Below the pieces are notes generated by a model that was given only the letters and a program-made list of their open reading frames with translations, had not been told where the DNA came from and did no database searches. A DNA stretch of 54,588 nt from Bacteroidaceae bacterium (GTDB lineage Bacteria > Bacteroidota > Bacteroidia > Bacteroidales > Bacteroidaceae): positions 1 through 54,588 of the forward strand of contig JAGCGS010000029.1 in assembly GCA_017649485.1 (NCBI GenBank), read 5' to 3'. The translations under genes and the position numbers were made by a program. Position 1 is the stretch's first letter. Each line of letters starts with the position of its first letter. Shown piece by piece: positions 15,581 to 24,671 of this stretch.

Positions 15581-15588
15581 TAATTTTG
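15581..15588 (+). promoter_or_regulatory. -7 box of the nqr operon promoter
   Basis: TAATTTTG lies 36 bases ahead of the nqrA ATG at 15625. No upstream TTTG is placed at the ideal 19-21 base spacing. Confidence 0.6.
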
Positions 15589-15624
15589 CAAAGATTATCG
15601 GAAACTAATTATTTATATAATCGC

Positions 15625-16977
15625 ATGGCAAATGTAATTAAATTACGCAAAGGCCTCGACATCAACCTGAAAGGTAAACCGGCCCAAGAAGTAATTACAG
15701 TACCAGCATCGGATGCATACTCTCTTGTACCCGATGATTTTACTGGAGTTACTCCCAAGGTGGTGGTGAAAGAGCAGGCTCGTGTCTTGGCAGGGGAGCC
15801 CTTGTTTATCGACAAGAATCATCCCGAAGTGAAATTTGTTTCGCCAGTAAGTGGCGTTGTTGCAAGCGTTGAGCGAGGTGCCCGTCGTAAGGTGATGAAC
15901 ATCATTGTGACTCCAGACAAGGAGCTGCAGTATGCTGATTTCGGCAAGAAGAATGTAGCTGCCCTCAAAGCTGAGGACGTGAAGGCTGAGTTGCTGGAAG
16001 CAGGTCTGTTTGCTTTCTTCCGTCAGCGTCCTTATGATGTGATTGCCAATCCAGACGATGCACCACGAGCTATTTTCGTGTCTGCTTTTGACAGCGCTCC
16101 TTTGGCTCCAGACTTTGAGCTGCAGTTGAAAGGGGAGGAAGACAACTTCCAGACAGGTCTCGATGCTTTGGCAAAGATAGCTAAGACTTACTTAGGCGTA
16201 AGTGTAAAACAGAAAGCTGCTGCGCTGACGCAGGCTAAAGGTGTAACCATCTCCGTATTCGATGGTCCTCATCCTGCAGGAAACGTAGGTGTGCAAATTA
16301 ACCATGTGGCTCCTGTAAATAAGGGAGAGGTGGTTTGGACAATCGGTGCAGAAGCTGTGATTTTTATCGGTCGTCTGTTCAATACAGGTAAGGTAGATCT
16401 GACACGTACCGTAGCGCTGACGGGTTCTGAGTTTGTAAAGCCTTGCTATGTAAAGATGCTGCTGGGCGCGAAGCTTGACAACATTTTTAAGGGTCATGTT
16501 ACTACAGACAAGACCTTGCGCTACATCAGTGGCAATGTGCTGACTGGTAAGCAGGTGAGTGCTGAAGGTGGCTACCTGGGCGCTTTCCATAGTCAACTCA
16601 CCGTCATTCCAGAAGGTAATGACGTGCATGAGATATTTGGCTGGATTATGCCTCGTATCAATGACTTCAGTACCAGCCGTTCTTATTTCAGCTGGCTACA
16701 AGGAAAGAAAGAGTATGTGATGGATGCACGCATCAAGGGTGGTGAACGTCACATGATTATGTCAGGCGAATACGACAGTGTTTTGCCAATGGACATCTAT
16801 CCTGAGTACTTGGTGAAAGCTATCATCGCTGGCGACATCGACAAGATGGAGGCGTTGGGCATCTATGAGGTAGCTCCAGAAGACTTTGCTCTCTGTGAGT
16901 TCGTATGTTCTTCTAAGGTTGAGGTGCAACGTATCGTTCGTGAGGGACTCGATGCACTTCGTGCTGAAATGGCGTAA
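15625..16977 (+). CDS. nqrA: Na+-translocating NADH:quinone reductase subunit A
   Basis: A peripheral cytoplasmic subunit of the sodium-pumping NADH:quinone oxidoreductase, associated with the quinone-binding region. The ATG giving MANVIKLRKGLDINL was chosen; an in-frame TTG 39 bases upstream overlaps the promoter. The 450 residues match the family, with the typical N-terminal KLRKGLDINLKGKP and the C-terminal CEFVCSSKVEVQRIVREGLD. It is the first of six genes in the standard nqrA-F order. Confidence 0.95.
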   Translation: MANVIKLRKGLDINLKGKPAQEVITVPASDAYSLVPDDFTGVTPKVVVKEQARVLAGEPLFIDKNHPEVKFVSPVSGVVASVERGARRKVMNIIVTPDKELQYADFGKKNVAALKAEDVKAELLEAGLFAFFRQRPYDVIANPDDAPRAIFVSAFDSAPLAPDFELQLKGEEDNFQTGLDALAKIAKTYLGVSVKQKAAALTQAKGVTISVFDGPHPAGNVGVQINHVAPVNKGEVVWTIGAEAVIFIGRLFNTGKVDLTRTVALTGSEFVKPCYVKMLLGAKLDNIFKGHVTTDKTLRYISGNVLTGKQVSAEGGYLGAFHSQLTVIPEGNDVHEIFGWIMPRINDFSTSRSYFSWLQGKKEYVMDARIKGGERHMIMSGEYDSVLPMDIYPEYLVKAIIAGDIDKMEALGIYEVAPEDFALCEFVCSSKVEVQRIVREGLDALRAEMA

Positions 16978-17006
16978 TTAATAACTCAAAAACTCAAAAA
17001 ATAAAA

Positions 17007-18173
17007 ATGAGCGCGTTAAGAAATTATCTGGATAAGATAAAGCCGAACTTCGAGGAAGGCGGCAAATTACACGCATTTCGCTCTGTGTTTGACGGCTTCG
17101 AGACATTCCTGTATGTGCCGGCAACCACATCGAAATCCGGAACGCATATCCATGATGCCATTGACAGCAAACGAATCATGTCATTGGTGGTGATTGCCTT
17201 GATTCCGGCCATGTTGTTCGGTATGTACAATGTGGGCTATCAGCATTTCCATGCTACAGGTGCAGAGGGTGACTTCTGGGCTATGTTCTTCTATGGTTTC
17301 CTGGCAGTACTGCCTAAAATCATAGTTTCTTATGTTGTAGGTCTTGGCATTGAGTTCACTGTGGCACAGTGGAAGAATGAGGAGATACAGGAAGGTTTCC
17401 TGGTATCTGGTATCTTGATCCCGCTGATTGTGCCAATTGAATGTCCGCTTTGGATACTGGCCATTGCAACTGCTTTTGCTGTTATTTTCGCAAAAGAAGT
17501 GTTTGGCGGTACGGGTATGAATGTATTCAACGTAGCGTTGATTACCCGTGCATTCCTGTTCTTCGCTTATCCTACCAAGATGTCTGGCGACACTGTTTGG
17601 GTGTCTGGTGACAGCATCTTAGGTTTGGGTAAGACTGTGGATGGCCTCACGGTGGCTACTCCATTAGGTCAAGCAGCAACAGGTTTGGATGTCACTTATG
17701 AGTTCTCTGATATGGTGACAGGTTTCATTCCTGGCTCAATTGGTGAGACCAGCGTTATTGCTATCGCCATTGGTGCAGTGATTCTGTTGTGGACAGGCGT
17801 TGCCAGCTGGAAAACCATGCTGAGCGTGTTTGTGGGTGGTGGCTTGATGGCATGGGTATTCAATATAGCAGGCATGGACAATAATATGGTGGCTAACCTA
17901 CCTTGGTACGAACATTTGGTATTGGGTGGCTTCTGCTTCGGTGCCGTATTTATGGCTACTGATCCGGTAACCTCAGCCCGCACTGAATGTGGCAAGTATA
18001 TTTATGGCTTCCTCATTGGTGTTGTGGCAATTGTTATCCGTGTATTGAACCCTGGTTATCCAGAAGGCATGATGCTTGCCATCCTGTTGATGAATATCTT
18101 CGCTCCGCTGATTGACTACTATGTGGTTCAGAGCAATATCAGCAAGCGCGAGAAACGAGTTGCTAAAGTCTAA
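17007..18173 (+). CDS. nqrB: Na+-translocating NADH:quinone reductase subunit B
   Basis: An integral membrane subunit carrying covalent FMN and part of the sodium path. The 388 residues contain about ten hydrophobic helices after a cytoplasmic N-terminal region. The conserved FGGTGMNVFNVALITRAF segment is present. Thr248 in the GSIGETS segment is the likely FMN attachment site. ApbE (43632-44666) would supply the flavin transferase. It starts 29 bases after nqrA. Confidence 0.95.
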   Translation: MSALRNYLDKIKPNFEEGGKLHAFRSVFDGFETFLYVPATTSKSGTHIHDAIDSKRIMSLVVIALIPAMLFGMYNVGYQHFHATGAEGDFWAMFFYGFLAVLPKIIVSYVVGLGIEFTVAQWKNEEIQEGFLVSGILIPLIVPIECPLWILAIATAFAVIFAKEVFGGTGMNVFNVALITRAFLFFAYPTKMSGDTVWVSGDSILGLGKTVDGLTVATPLGQAATGLDVTYEFSDMVTGFIPGSIGETSVIAIAIGAVILLWTGVASWKTMLSVFVGGGLMAWVFNIAGMDNNMVANLPWYEHLVLGGFCFGAVFMATDPVTSARTECGKYIYGFLIGVVAIVIRVLNPGYPEGMMLAILLMNIFAPLIDYYVVQSNISKREKRVAKV

Positions 18174-18194
18174 CAATTAATACCGTTTAAGAAA

Positions 18195-18872
18195 ATGAAT
18201 ACCAATAGTAACAGTTATACTATCATTTATGCTGCGGTAATGGTTGTTATTGTAGCATTTCTGCTGTCGTTTGTTCACTCTGCATTCAGCAGCCGTCAGG
18301 AGGCTAATGTTGAGTTGGACACCAAGAAGCAGATTCTGTATGCGCTGAACGTGCGCGAGTCTGCTGACGCTGCGGCCGACTATGATAAGTACATCAAGGC
18401 TGACAAGTTGTTCCAAAATGGACAGCTTTCTGATTATTCAGGCAAGTTTGTGACCAGCTTCGAGAATGATTATAAGAAGAACGGTCAGCTGCATGTGTTC
18501 GAGGCTGAGATAGACGGTCAGAAGAAGTATGTGTTCCCTGTGTTTGGCGCAGGTCTGTGGGGCGCTATATGGGGTTATGTGGCACTGAACGAAGATAAGG
18601 ACACCGTGTATGGTACTTATTTCTCTCATGCCAGTGAAACTCCGGGCTTGGGTGCTGAGATTCAGAGCTATGCTGCTTTCCAGCAGCAGTTTGAGGGCAA
18701 GAAAGTGCTGAAAGGCAGCGATGTTGCCCTGGAGGTTGTTAAGAGTGGTCAGGCAAAGGGTGACATTAACAAGGTGGATGGCATCTCTGGTGGTACCATG
18801 ACCTCTAATGGCGTTGATGCCATGCTGAAGGACTGCTTGAACAATTACAAGGCTTTTTTAACCAATAAATAA
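18195..18872 (+). CDS. nqrC: Na+-translocating NADH:quinone reductase subunit C
   Basis: A 225-residue subunit with one N-terminal membrane anchor (about 9-30) and a periplasmic flavin domain. The FMN-bearing motif reads DGISGGTMTS, with Thr201 as the predicted phosphoester site for ApbE-transferred FMN. The conserved ETPGLGAEI segment is also present. It lies between nqrB and nqrD. Confidence 0.95.
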   Translation: MNTNSNSYTIIYAAVMVVIVAFLLSFVHSAFSSRQEANVELDTKKQILYALNVRESADAAADYDKYIKADKLFQNGQLSDYSGKFVTSFENDYKKNGQLHVFEAEIDGQKKYVFPVFGAGLWGAIWGYVALNEDKDTVYGTYFSHASETPGLGAEIQSYAAFQQQFEGKKVLKGSDVALEVVKSGQAKGDINKVDGISGGTMTSNGVDAMLKDCLNNYKAFLTNK

Positions 18873-18886
18873 GAGGAGGAAAGAAT

Positions 18887-19522
18887 ATGTCAGCATTATT
18901 TTCAGCAAAGAATAAAGAAGTGTTCATGACTCCTCTTGGCTTGAACAACCCTGTTACCATACAGGTGCTGGGTATCTGTTCAGCTTTGGCCGTGTCCAGC
19001 AAGTTGGAGCCTGCCATTGTGATGGGTTTGGCTGTGACAGTTATCACAGCTTTTGCCAATGTGGTGATTTCTCTGCTCCGTAAGACAGTTCCCAATCGTA
19101 TCCGCATCATCGTTCAGTTGGTGGTGGTTGCGAGCTTGGTGACTATCGTGAGTGAGATTCTGAAAGCGTTTGCTTACGATGTGAGCGTTCAGCTGTCAGT
19201 GTATGTGGGTCTGATCATTACCAATTGTATCTTGATGGGTCGTCTGGAGGCATTTGCTATGCAGAACGGTCCTTGGGAGTCGTTCCTCGACGGCGTTGGT
19301 AACGGTCTGGGTTATGCTAAGATTCTGGTGATTGTAGCTGTGTTCCGTGAGATCCTCGGCTCAGGCACCCTTCTTGGCTTCAACCTGTTGAACTATGATT
19401 GGATTAAGGATTTGGGTTACATCAACAACGGTCTGATGGTAATGTCACCGATGGCACTGATTATCGTGGCTTGCATCATCTGGTACCAGCGTGCCCACCA
19501 TAAGGAATTGCAAGAAAAGTAA
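18887..19522 (+). CDS. nqrD: Na+-translocating NADH:quinone reductase subunit D
   Basis: A 211-residue integral membrane subunit with six predicted helices. NqrD and NqrE form a pseudo-symmetric pair that binds an iron centre between them in the known structures. Characteristic segments are GLNNPVTIQVLGICSALAVS near the start and TNCILMGRLEAFA in the middle, which supplies the cysteine expected near the iron site. It lies 14 bases after nqrC. Confidence 0.95.
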   Translation: MSALFSAKNKEVFMTPLGLNNPVTIQVLGICSALAVSSKLEPAIVMGLAVTVITAFANVVISLLRKTVPNRIRIIVQLVVVASLVTIVSEILKAFAYDVSVQLSVYVGLIITNCILMGRLEAFAMQNGPWESFLDGVGNGLGYAKILVIVAVFREILGSGTLLGFNLLNYDWIKDLGYINNGLMVMSPMALIIVACIIWYQRAHHKELQEK

Positions 19523-19535
19523 AAATTGAAAGAGT

Positions 19536-20162
19536 ATGGAACATTTCTTTAGCTTAATCGTCCGCTCTATTTTCGTGGACAATATGATATTTGCATTCTT
19601 CCTGGGTATGTGCTCTTACCTGGCCGTATCAAAGAATGTAAAGACTGCTTTGGGCTTGGGTGCTGCTGTTACCTTCGTGCTGCTTGTTACCCTGCCTGTG
19701 AACTACCTGCTTCAAACTTACGTGTTGTCAGAAGGTGCTTTGATACCAGGTGTTGACCTGAGTTTTCTCTGTCTCATCCTTTTCATTGCCGTGATTGCAG
19801 CTATCGTACAGATAGTGGAGATGGTAGTGGAACGTTTCAGCCCTTCGCTTTACAATGCGCTGGGTATCTTCCTGCCGCTGATTGCTGTGAACTGTGCCAT
19901 CATGGGTGCTTCTCTGTTCATGCAGCAGCGTATAGGTTTGAACCCCAGTGACCCTAAGTATATCGGTGGTGTGGTTGACGCACTGGGTTATGCCCTGGGT
20001 TCTGGTATTGGTTGGCTGCTCGCTATCGTTGGCTTGGCTGCCATTCGTGAAAAGATGGCTTACTCTGATGTACCTGCTCCTCTCAAGGGACTGGGCATCA
20101 CGTTCATCGTGGTAGGCTTGATGGCTATGGGCTTTATGTGCTTCTCTGGTTTGAAACTCTAA
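19536..20162 (+). CDS. nqrE: Na+-translocating NADH:quinone reductase subunit E
   Basis: A 208-residue integral membrane subunit homologous to NqrD and RnfA. It begins with the conserved [23 protein letters not shown] segment and has [11 protein letters not shown] in the middle, with cysteines positioned as in the family. It starts 13 bases after nqrD. Confidence 0.95.
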   Translation: MEHFFSLIVRSIFVDNMIFAFFLGMCSYLAVSKNVKTALGLGAAVTFVLLVTLPVNYLLQTYVLSEGALIPGVDLSFLCLILFIAVIAAIVQIVEMVVERFSPSLYNALGIFLPLIAVNCAIMGASLFMQQRIGLNPSDPKYIGGVVDALGYALGSGIGWLLAIVGLAAIREKMAYSDVPAPLKGLGITFIVVGLMAMGFMCFSGLKL

Positions 20163-20180
20163 AAAGGAAAGGAATATACA

Positions 20181-21449
20181 ATGAATATGAATTTAATATT
20201 AGCGAGCATTGGGGTATTCCTTGTAGTCATCCTGCTGCTTGTCATTATCCTGCTGGTGGCCAAGTATTACTTGGTACCTTCAGGCAATGTGAAGATTACT
20301 ATCAATGGTGGCGATAAGGTGCTCGATGTGGAGTCGGGCAGCACTTTGCTCAATACATTGGTGACTAACGATGTTCACCTCCCTTCTGCCTGCGGTGGTA
20401 AGGGCTCTTGCGGACAGTGCAAGGTACAGGTGCTCGAAGGTGGCGGTGAGATACTGCCTTCTGAGACCTCACACTTCACCCGTAAGCAGCAGCAAGACCA
20501 CTGGCGTCTGGGCTGCCAGGTTAAGGTGAAGAACGACCTGTCTATTAAGATTCCTGAAAGCATTTTGGGCGTTAAGGAATATGAGTGTACTGTGGTATCC
20601 AACAAGAACGTGGCTTCGTTCATCAAGGAGTTCATCGTACAGCTGCCTCCTGGTGAGCACATGGACTTCATTCCTGGTTCATACGCACAGATTCAGATTC
20701 CTACGTATGACATGGACTATGATAAAGACATCGACAAGGAGTCTTTGGGTGAGTACCTGCCTGCATGGGAAAAGTTCGGTCTGTTTACCTTGAAGTGCAA
20801 GAACGATACGCCAACCATCCGTGCTTACTCTATGGCTAACTATCCTGCTGAGGGTGACCGCTTCATGCTGACAGTGCGTATTGCTACGCCTCCGTTTAAG
20901 CCAAAACCACAGGTGGGCTTCATGGACGTTAGTCCTGGTATCGCTTCTTCTTACATCTTCAGCCTCAAGCCAGGCGACAAGGTGAAGATGAGTGGCCCTT
21001 ACGGTGAGTTCCATCCTATCTTCGACTCTAAGCGTGAGATGATCTGGGTTGGTGGTGGCGCCGGTATGGCTCCGTTGCGTGCACAGATTATGCACATGTG
21101 CAAGACATTGAATACACGTGACCGTGAGATGCACTACTTCTATGGCGCACGTGCTTTGAACGAGGTGTTCTATCTGGATGACTTCCTCGGATTGGAGAAG
21201 GACTTCCCGAACTTCCACTTCCACTTGGCACTCGACCGTCCGGATCCAGCTGCCGATGCTGCAGGAGCGAAATATACCGCTGGCTTCGTTCATCAGGTAA
21301 TGTTCAACGACTACCTGAAGGATCACGAGGCTCCAGAAGATATCGAATACTACATGTGCGGTCCTGGCCCGATGTCAAAGGCTGTAGAAGGTCTGCTCTA
21401 CGATCTGGGCGTTCCTGCTCAGAACTTGATGTTCGATAACTTTGCTTAA
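20181..21449 (+). CDS. nqrF: Na+-translocating NADH:quinone reductase subunit F
   Basis: The NADH-oxidising entry subunit, 422 residues. An N-terminal membrane helix (about 5-28) is followed by a plant-type [2Fe-2S] ferredoxin domain with Cys71, Cys77, Cys80 and Cys112. A ferredoxin reductase module follows, with the FAD-binding RAYSMANYP and an NADH-binding domain (WVGGGAGMAPLRAQI, YYMCGPGPM). It is the last gene of the operon, followed by a strong terminator. Confidence 0.97.
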   Translation: MNMNLILASIGVFLVVILLLVIILLVAKYYLVPSGNVKITINGGDKVLDVESGSTLLNTLVTNDVHLPSACGGKGSCGQCKVQVLEGGGEILPSETSHFTRKQQQDHWRLGCQVKVKNDLSIKIPESILGVKEYECTVVSNKNVASFIKEFIVQLPPGEHMDFIPGSYAQIQIPTYDMDYDKDIDKESLGEYLPAWEKFGLFTLKCKNDTPTIRAYSMANYPAEGDRFMLTVRIATPPFKPKPQVGFMDVSPGIASSYIFSLKPGDKVKMSGPYGEFHPIFDSKREMIWVGGGAGMAPLRAQIMHMCKTLNTRDREMHYFYGARALNEVFYLDDFLGLEKDFPNFHFHLALDRPDPAADAAGAKYTAGFVHQVMFNDYLKDHEAPEDIEYYMCGPGPMSKAVEGLLYDLGVPAQNLMFDNFA

Positions 21450-21469
21450 AGCGAAAGTGTATTAATATG

Positions 21470-21505
21470 AATAGGGATGTGCCCAAAAGCACATCCCTAT
21501 TTTAT
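21470..21505 (+). terminator. Intrinsic terminator of the nqr operon
   Basis: A perfect 13-bp stem (21470-21482 with 21489-21501), a six-base loop and a T-rich tail, 20 bases after the nqrF stop. Confidence 0.95.
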
Positions 21506-21572
21506 TATTGCTATTAGTGGTGGTAGCGTTGCCCATCTCTCTTTCGAAAGCTTCCTATTCCTCTTTTGAATA

Positions 21573-21860
21573 TCTCCTATCACCCGTCGCAGTATCTCCT
21601 ATGGGGGTATAGGAGATATTCCGTTCATGCAAAGGAGATATTGCGACGACCCATAGCAAAGCCTCCGACGAGTGATAGGAGGCATTCCTTTGATTATTGC
21701 CCAAATTCCCATAGGTTTTTGTCTCCTAACCCTATGGTTTGGCACTGCTTAACCTAAGGGTTGTGACATGCTAACCTATACATTAGTAATGTCTCGACCT
21801 ACACATTAGTATGATGTAGGGCTTCAATATACTAATGTCTCGGCCTACAACATACTATGT
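21573..21860. repeat. Palindrome-dense non-coding region between nqrF and the TIM-barrel gene
   Basis: The whole 21506-21929 gap has no supportable gene but several nested inverted repeats. TATCTCCTAT (21593-21602) pairs with ATAGGAGATA (21609-21618). A flanking 15-mer (21586-21600) pairs with 21633-21647 with one mismatch. ACATTAGTAT (21803-21812) pairs with ATACTAATGT (21829-21838). ACAACATA/CTATGTTGT forms another. TCTCGACCTACA and TCTCGGCCTACA are near-direct repeats. The pattern suggests a mosaic of small structured elements. Confidence 0.7.
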
Positions 21861-21929
21861 TGTAAATACACCGTAGTTAAGCTTGCTATAAATCACATGA
21901 TGCTATAACGCAGCAACACCCACATTCAT

Positions 21930-23807
21930 TCATTTGATGCGGAAAGCCCTGAACGAATGAGGAGGGATTGTCACCTTCACAACAGTCTCCTGACGGTTCT
22001 CCCTCGGGTGTCCGTTTACAGGCGTGAAGTTGCGCTTCTCGCCGTTGATATTCTCCCCTGAGGCGATGTCAGAAAGCCCATTGCCCTTGTCAAGCACAAA
22101 TGACACCTCAACAGGTGTATCATGGAATGAGTGAACGGCAAAGGTACCGTTGTCATAGTTGAAGAACGCCACCTGCGACGGACCCTCCATATAAACGCCC
22201 AAGTCACGAGAGGCAGTCTTTCGAATCAAGTTCAGTGCCTGATCAGGCAAAGCATACAAGTGACTGTGATTGTCGGGAATCACCCACACATAGATGTTAC
22301 CTTCAGAGAATACGCTGTGGTGCAACAATGGCCATCCGTTGCCATAATCCAGCGTAGAAATCATCTCCCACGAATCGTTGGTGAAGTAAGTAAATACAGG
22401 AATGGTCATCGGCACCTCCGTCTTGAGGGCAGGCCCACGATTGCCAAAAGGACCAGCCGTCACCACCGTGTCGATAGTAGCCTTGCGGCCAGTAGCCTGC
22501 ATCTCGAAGATACCCTTGATGCCCTTGTCCTGCATTGCCGCATAGAAGCCCGAAGTCACCACAATGTCGCCCCCTTTCTTCAGGTGCGCCTTCATCTTGG
22601 CAATGATGTTGGGGTCGGCAGCAGCAGCCTCAGTCAGCAACACCATGTTACCCTCAGCAGGGAACTCAGGCACAATCTCAACAGGCACACCTGCCATACC
22701 CATATAGTTGTGCAGAAACTCCTCACCCTCAGCATTGTAAGGCTTGTAGGCAGGAATGCTCTTTGGCTGTCCCAATGCCCCTAACACAGCATCAATCTTC
22801 TGGTAAGCATATTCCGCCACACGCCCCCAGGTAGGTTCGCTCACACCACGCTTGGCCGATTCAGCACGCAGGTCGTCCAGGTCAAGTGTCGGCCCATATT
22901 GTGCCCACGGGCGATCCACAGTGCGGAACGGACGCGCCATGCTAGAATAGTTGAACAGCGTTATTTCAGGCGTCTTGGCAAAGAGTGTCAGCCAGAGCTG
23001 TTCAGCAAAGAGATCAGGGTAGGAGGCCCCGCCCGTATCCACCCATCCGCCTAAGTTGTGTTGCGGACGGATATTCTCGAAATAACGGATAATGCCATAG
23101 CTCTCATACGCCTGCAAGTGCTGTTCGCTGGTGTGGTCACGCGTCTCGGTGCCCGTATATACGCCATCGAAGGTATAAGGACCGCGAGCCAGGTCGAAGC
23201 CCAGGCCATAGAAATGGTCATACCAGTTAGGATATTTCACAATCACCTTGCAGTTAGGGTTCACCTTGTGAGCAGGCCCCACGATGTAGTCACGAGCCAC
23301 ACGCTCCAGCAGGTCAGAGCGGAAGTCGCCCCACGACCTGTCCCCCTTCGCCTCAATGCACAAGTCATCCTTGCAGTTGGTGAAATAATAGTCATCCAGC
23401 ACTATCTCGTCAAAGCGCGCCGCCGTACGCTCAATCACATCCTTGATGATGGCCAGATGCTCAGGGTTGCTGTAGCAGAAGCTCTCCCAACGCTGGCGCA
23501 CGCCCCCACGCCAGTTGTAGGTGATGCCACCAGAGATTTGAATACCTTTTGAGCGGAAGAACTTGATGGCAGCGTCTAACGCCTTGTCGTCCGAGTACGT
23601 CATATCACGAAACGTCTCGATATACACCTTGTCCAGTTTCAGGTTTTTGGAGAATTCGTTCCACGACTTTTCCCAGTTCTCCACTGTGCCTATGCGGTTC
23701 ACGTCCCCCGCCATGATGTAGGCAGTAGCCCTGAAGTTGTTGTATTGTCCAGCCAGCACACCCAATGAAAGGAGCAAGGCCGTTACTAACAGAAAAAGTT
23801 TTTTCAT
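21930..23807 (-). CDS. Secreted protein with a probable TIM-barrel (glycosidase-like) domain, function unknown
   Basis: A 625-residue protein with a clear signal peptide (MKKLFLLVTALLLSLGVLAG). Residues about 25-330 read like a (beta/alpha)8 glycosidase-type barrel: strand-end segments such as VYIETFRD, ISGGITYNW, EIVLDDYYFTNC and VIVKYPNWYD carry acidic and aromatic residues. The pair in VLDDYYF and the later EN in RYFENIRP are candidate catalytic carboxylates. Residues about 380-500 look like a class I glutamine amidotransferase-like alpha/beta domain (VLLTEAAAADP, VVTSGFYAAM), and a C-terminal beta-sandwich ends in PHSFRAFRIK. I cannot name a CAZy family. It is transcribed alone. Confidence 0.7.
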   Translation of the reverse strand: MKKLFLLVTALLLSLGVLAGQYNNFRATAYIMAGDVNRIGTVENWEKSWNEFSKNLKLDKVYIETFRDMTYSDDKALDAAIKFFRSKGIQISGGITYNWRGGVRQRWESFCYSNPEHLAIIKDVIERTAARFDEIVLDDYYFTNCKDDLCIEAKGDRSWGDFRSDLLERVARDYIVGPAHKVNPNCKVIVKYPNWYDHFYGLGFDLARGPYTFDGVYTGTETRDHTSEQHLQAYESYGIIRYFENIRPQHNLGGWVDTGGASYPDLFAEQLWLTLFAKTPEITLFNYSSMARPFRTVDRPWAQYGPTLDLDDLRAESAKRGVSEPTWGRVAEYAYQKIDAVLGALGQPKSIPAYKPYNAEGEEFLHNYMGMAGVPVEIVPEFPAEGNMVLLTEAAAADPNIIAKMKAHLKKGGDIVVTSGFYAAMQDKGIKGIFEMQATGRKATIDTVVTAGPFGNRGPALKTEVPMTIPVFTYFTNDSWEMISTLDYGNGWPLLHHSVFSEGNIYVWVIPDNHSHLYALPDQALNLIRKTASRDLGVYMEGPSQVAFFNYDNGTFAVHSFHDTPVEVSFVLDKGNGLSDIASGENINGEKRNFTPVNGHPRENRQETVVKVTIPPHSFRAFRIK

Positions 23808-23831
23808 ATTAATGTGTTATTTAAGGTTGAT

Positions 23832-24671
23832 TTATCTTTCATGCGTTAACCACCAGTCTATCAGCTTGCGGGCGATGCTCATTTTCTGGGGGATGTGGGG
23901 AAGGTTATCCTTGCGATAGAAAGCGCCGGCACTCAGTTCATCTTCTTGCAGCTTGATGGTGCCGCTGTCATATTCTGCAGTAAAGCCCACCATCAGTCCG
24001 CTGGGATAGGGCCATGTCTGGCTGCCAAAGTAGCGCAGGTTCTTGATGGTAAGCCCCGTTTCCTCCATCACCTCACGATGCACGCATTGCTCCAGACTTT
24101 CGCCAGCTTCCAAAAAACCAGCTACCAGTCCATAGTAGTTGCGTTTGAAGGCTCGGTTGTGTACCAGCAGAATTTCATCGCCCTTTTGAATCAATACGAT
24201 GATGGCAGTGGCGATAGGAGGATACATTTCCAGCCCGCACTTGGGGCATTTCTTCATGATGGGCGTTTCCTGTACGGTAGGCACACCACAGGTGGGGCAG
24301 TAGCGACTGTGATTGTCCCAATAAAGTATTTGAGAAGCCTTGCCACCACATAGATAGTCCTCAAAGGGAATGTAGTTGAAGGAATCCCTCAACCCAATTA
24401 GCTTCCTTTGACCGTTGACCGTTGACCATTGACCATTGACCATTGACCGTTGACCGTTGACCGTTGACGATTGACCGTTGGTGATTGACTGTTGAATGTC
24501 AATGTCTTCTATCTCAAATGTCTTCACCTTAGTGCCATTATTCATGGTCACCTCATGCACCTTATGCCCCTCTGGTACAGCCACTGGAGGTTCTTCGCTT
24601 TCAGGTACCCTCAGATTGCCATCTTGTTCCTCCAACAGCAACTGCCCATTATGGAATATAAACCATTTCAT
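23832..24671 (-). CDS. nudC: NADH pyrophosphatase (NudC, Nudix hydrolase) with an inserted repeat-encoded linker
   Basis: Hydrolyses NAD(H) to NMN(H) and AMP, and in other bacteria removes NAD caps from RNA. The 279 residues exceed the E. coli enzyme by about 20. The zinc ribbon has Cys125, Cys128, Cys142 and Cys145. The Nudix box at about 185-207 (GFLEAGESLEQCVHREVMEE) is complete, and the NudC-specific SQTWPYPSGLMVGF follows. Residues about 58-88 are encoded by a 13-unit heptamer array and read as repeats of STVNGQR/SMVNGQW between the N-terminal domain and the zinc ribbon, which probably form a flexible loop. It overlaps mltG by 4 bases. Confidence 0.92.
   Translation of the reverse strand: MKWFIFHNGQLLLEEQDGNLRVPESEEPPVAVPEGHKVHEVTMNNGTKVKTFEIEDIDIQQSITNGQSSTVNGQRSMVNGQWSTVNGQRKLIGLRDSFNYIPFEDYLCGGKASQILYWDNHSRYCPTCGVPTVQETPIMKKCPKCGLEMYPPIATAIIVLIQKGDEILLVHNRAFKRNYYGLVAGFLEAGESLEQCVHREVMEETGLTIKNLRYFGSQTWPYPSGLMVGFTAEYDSGTIKLQEDELSAGAFYRKDNLPHIPQKMSIARKLIDWWLTHER
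24408..24498 (-). repeat. Array of 13 heptamers inside nudC
   Basis: Thirteen contiguous 7-bp units on the plus strand, mostly TTGACCG or TTGACCA, with the last units degenerate (TTGGTGA, TTGACTG, TTGAATG). Because 7 is not a multiple of 3, three heptamers (21 bp) encode one 7-residue period, and gain or loss of a single unit would shift the nudC frame. The same motif occurs in two or four copies at 2018, 5006 and 6290. Confidence 0.95.

Noticed and set aside
20679-21326. Long open frame of 215 codons antisense to nqrF
   Set aside because: It lies wholly inside a well-supported gene, encodes a His/Val/Arg-rich shadow sequence and has no promoter or family signature.
22131-22784. 217-codon open frame antisense to the secreted TIM-barrel gene
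   Set aside because: No signal or domain is visible, and the other strand has a signal peptide and a continuous 625-codon frame.
24408-24498. CRISPR-like array in nudC
   Set aside because: The units are 7 bp and contiguous with no spacers; no cas genes are present.
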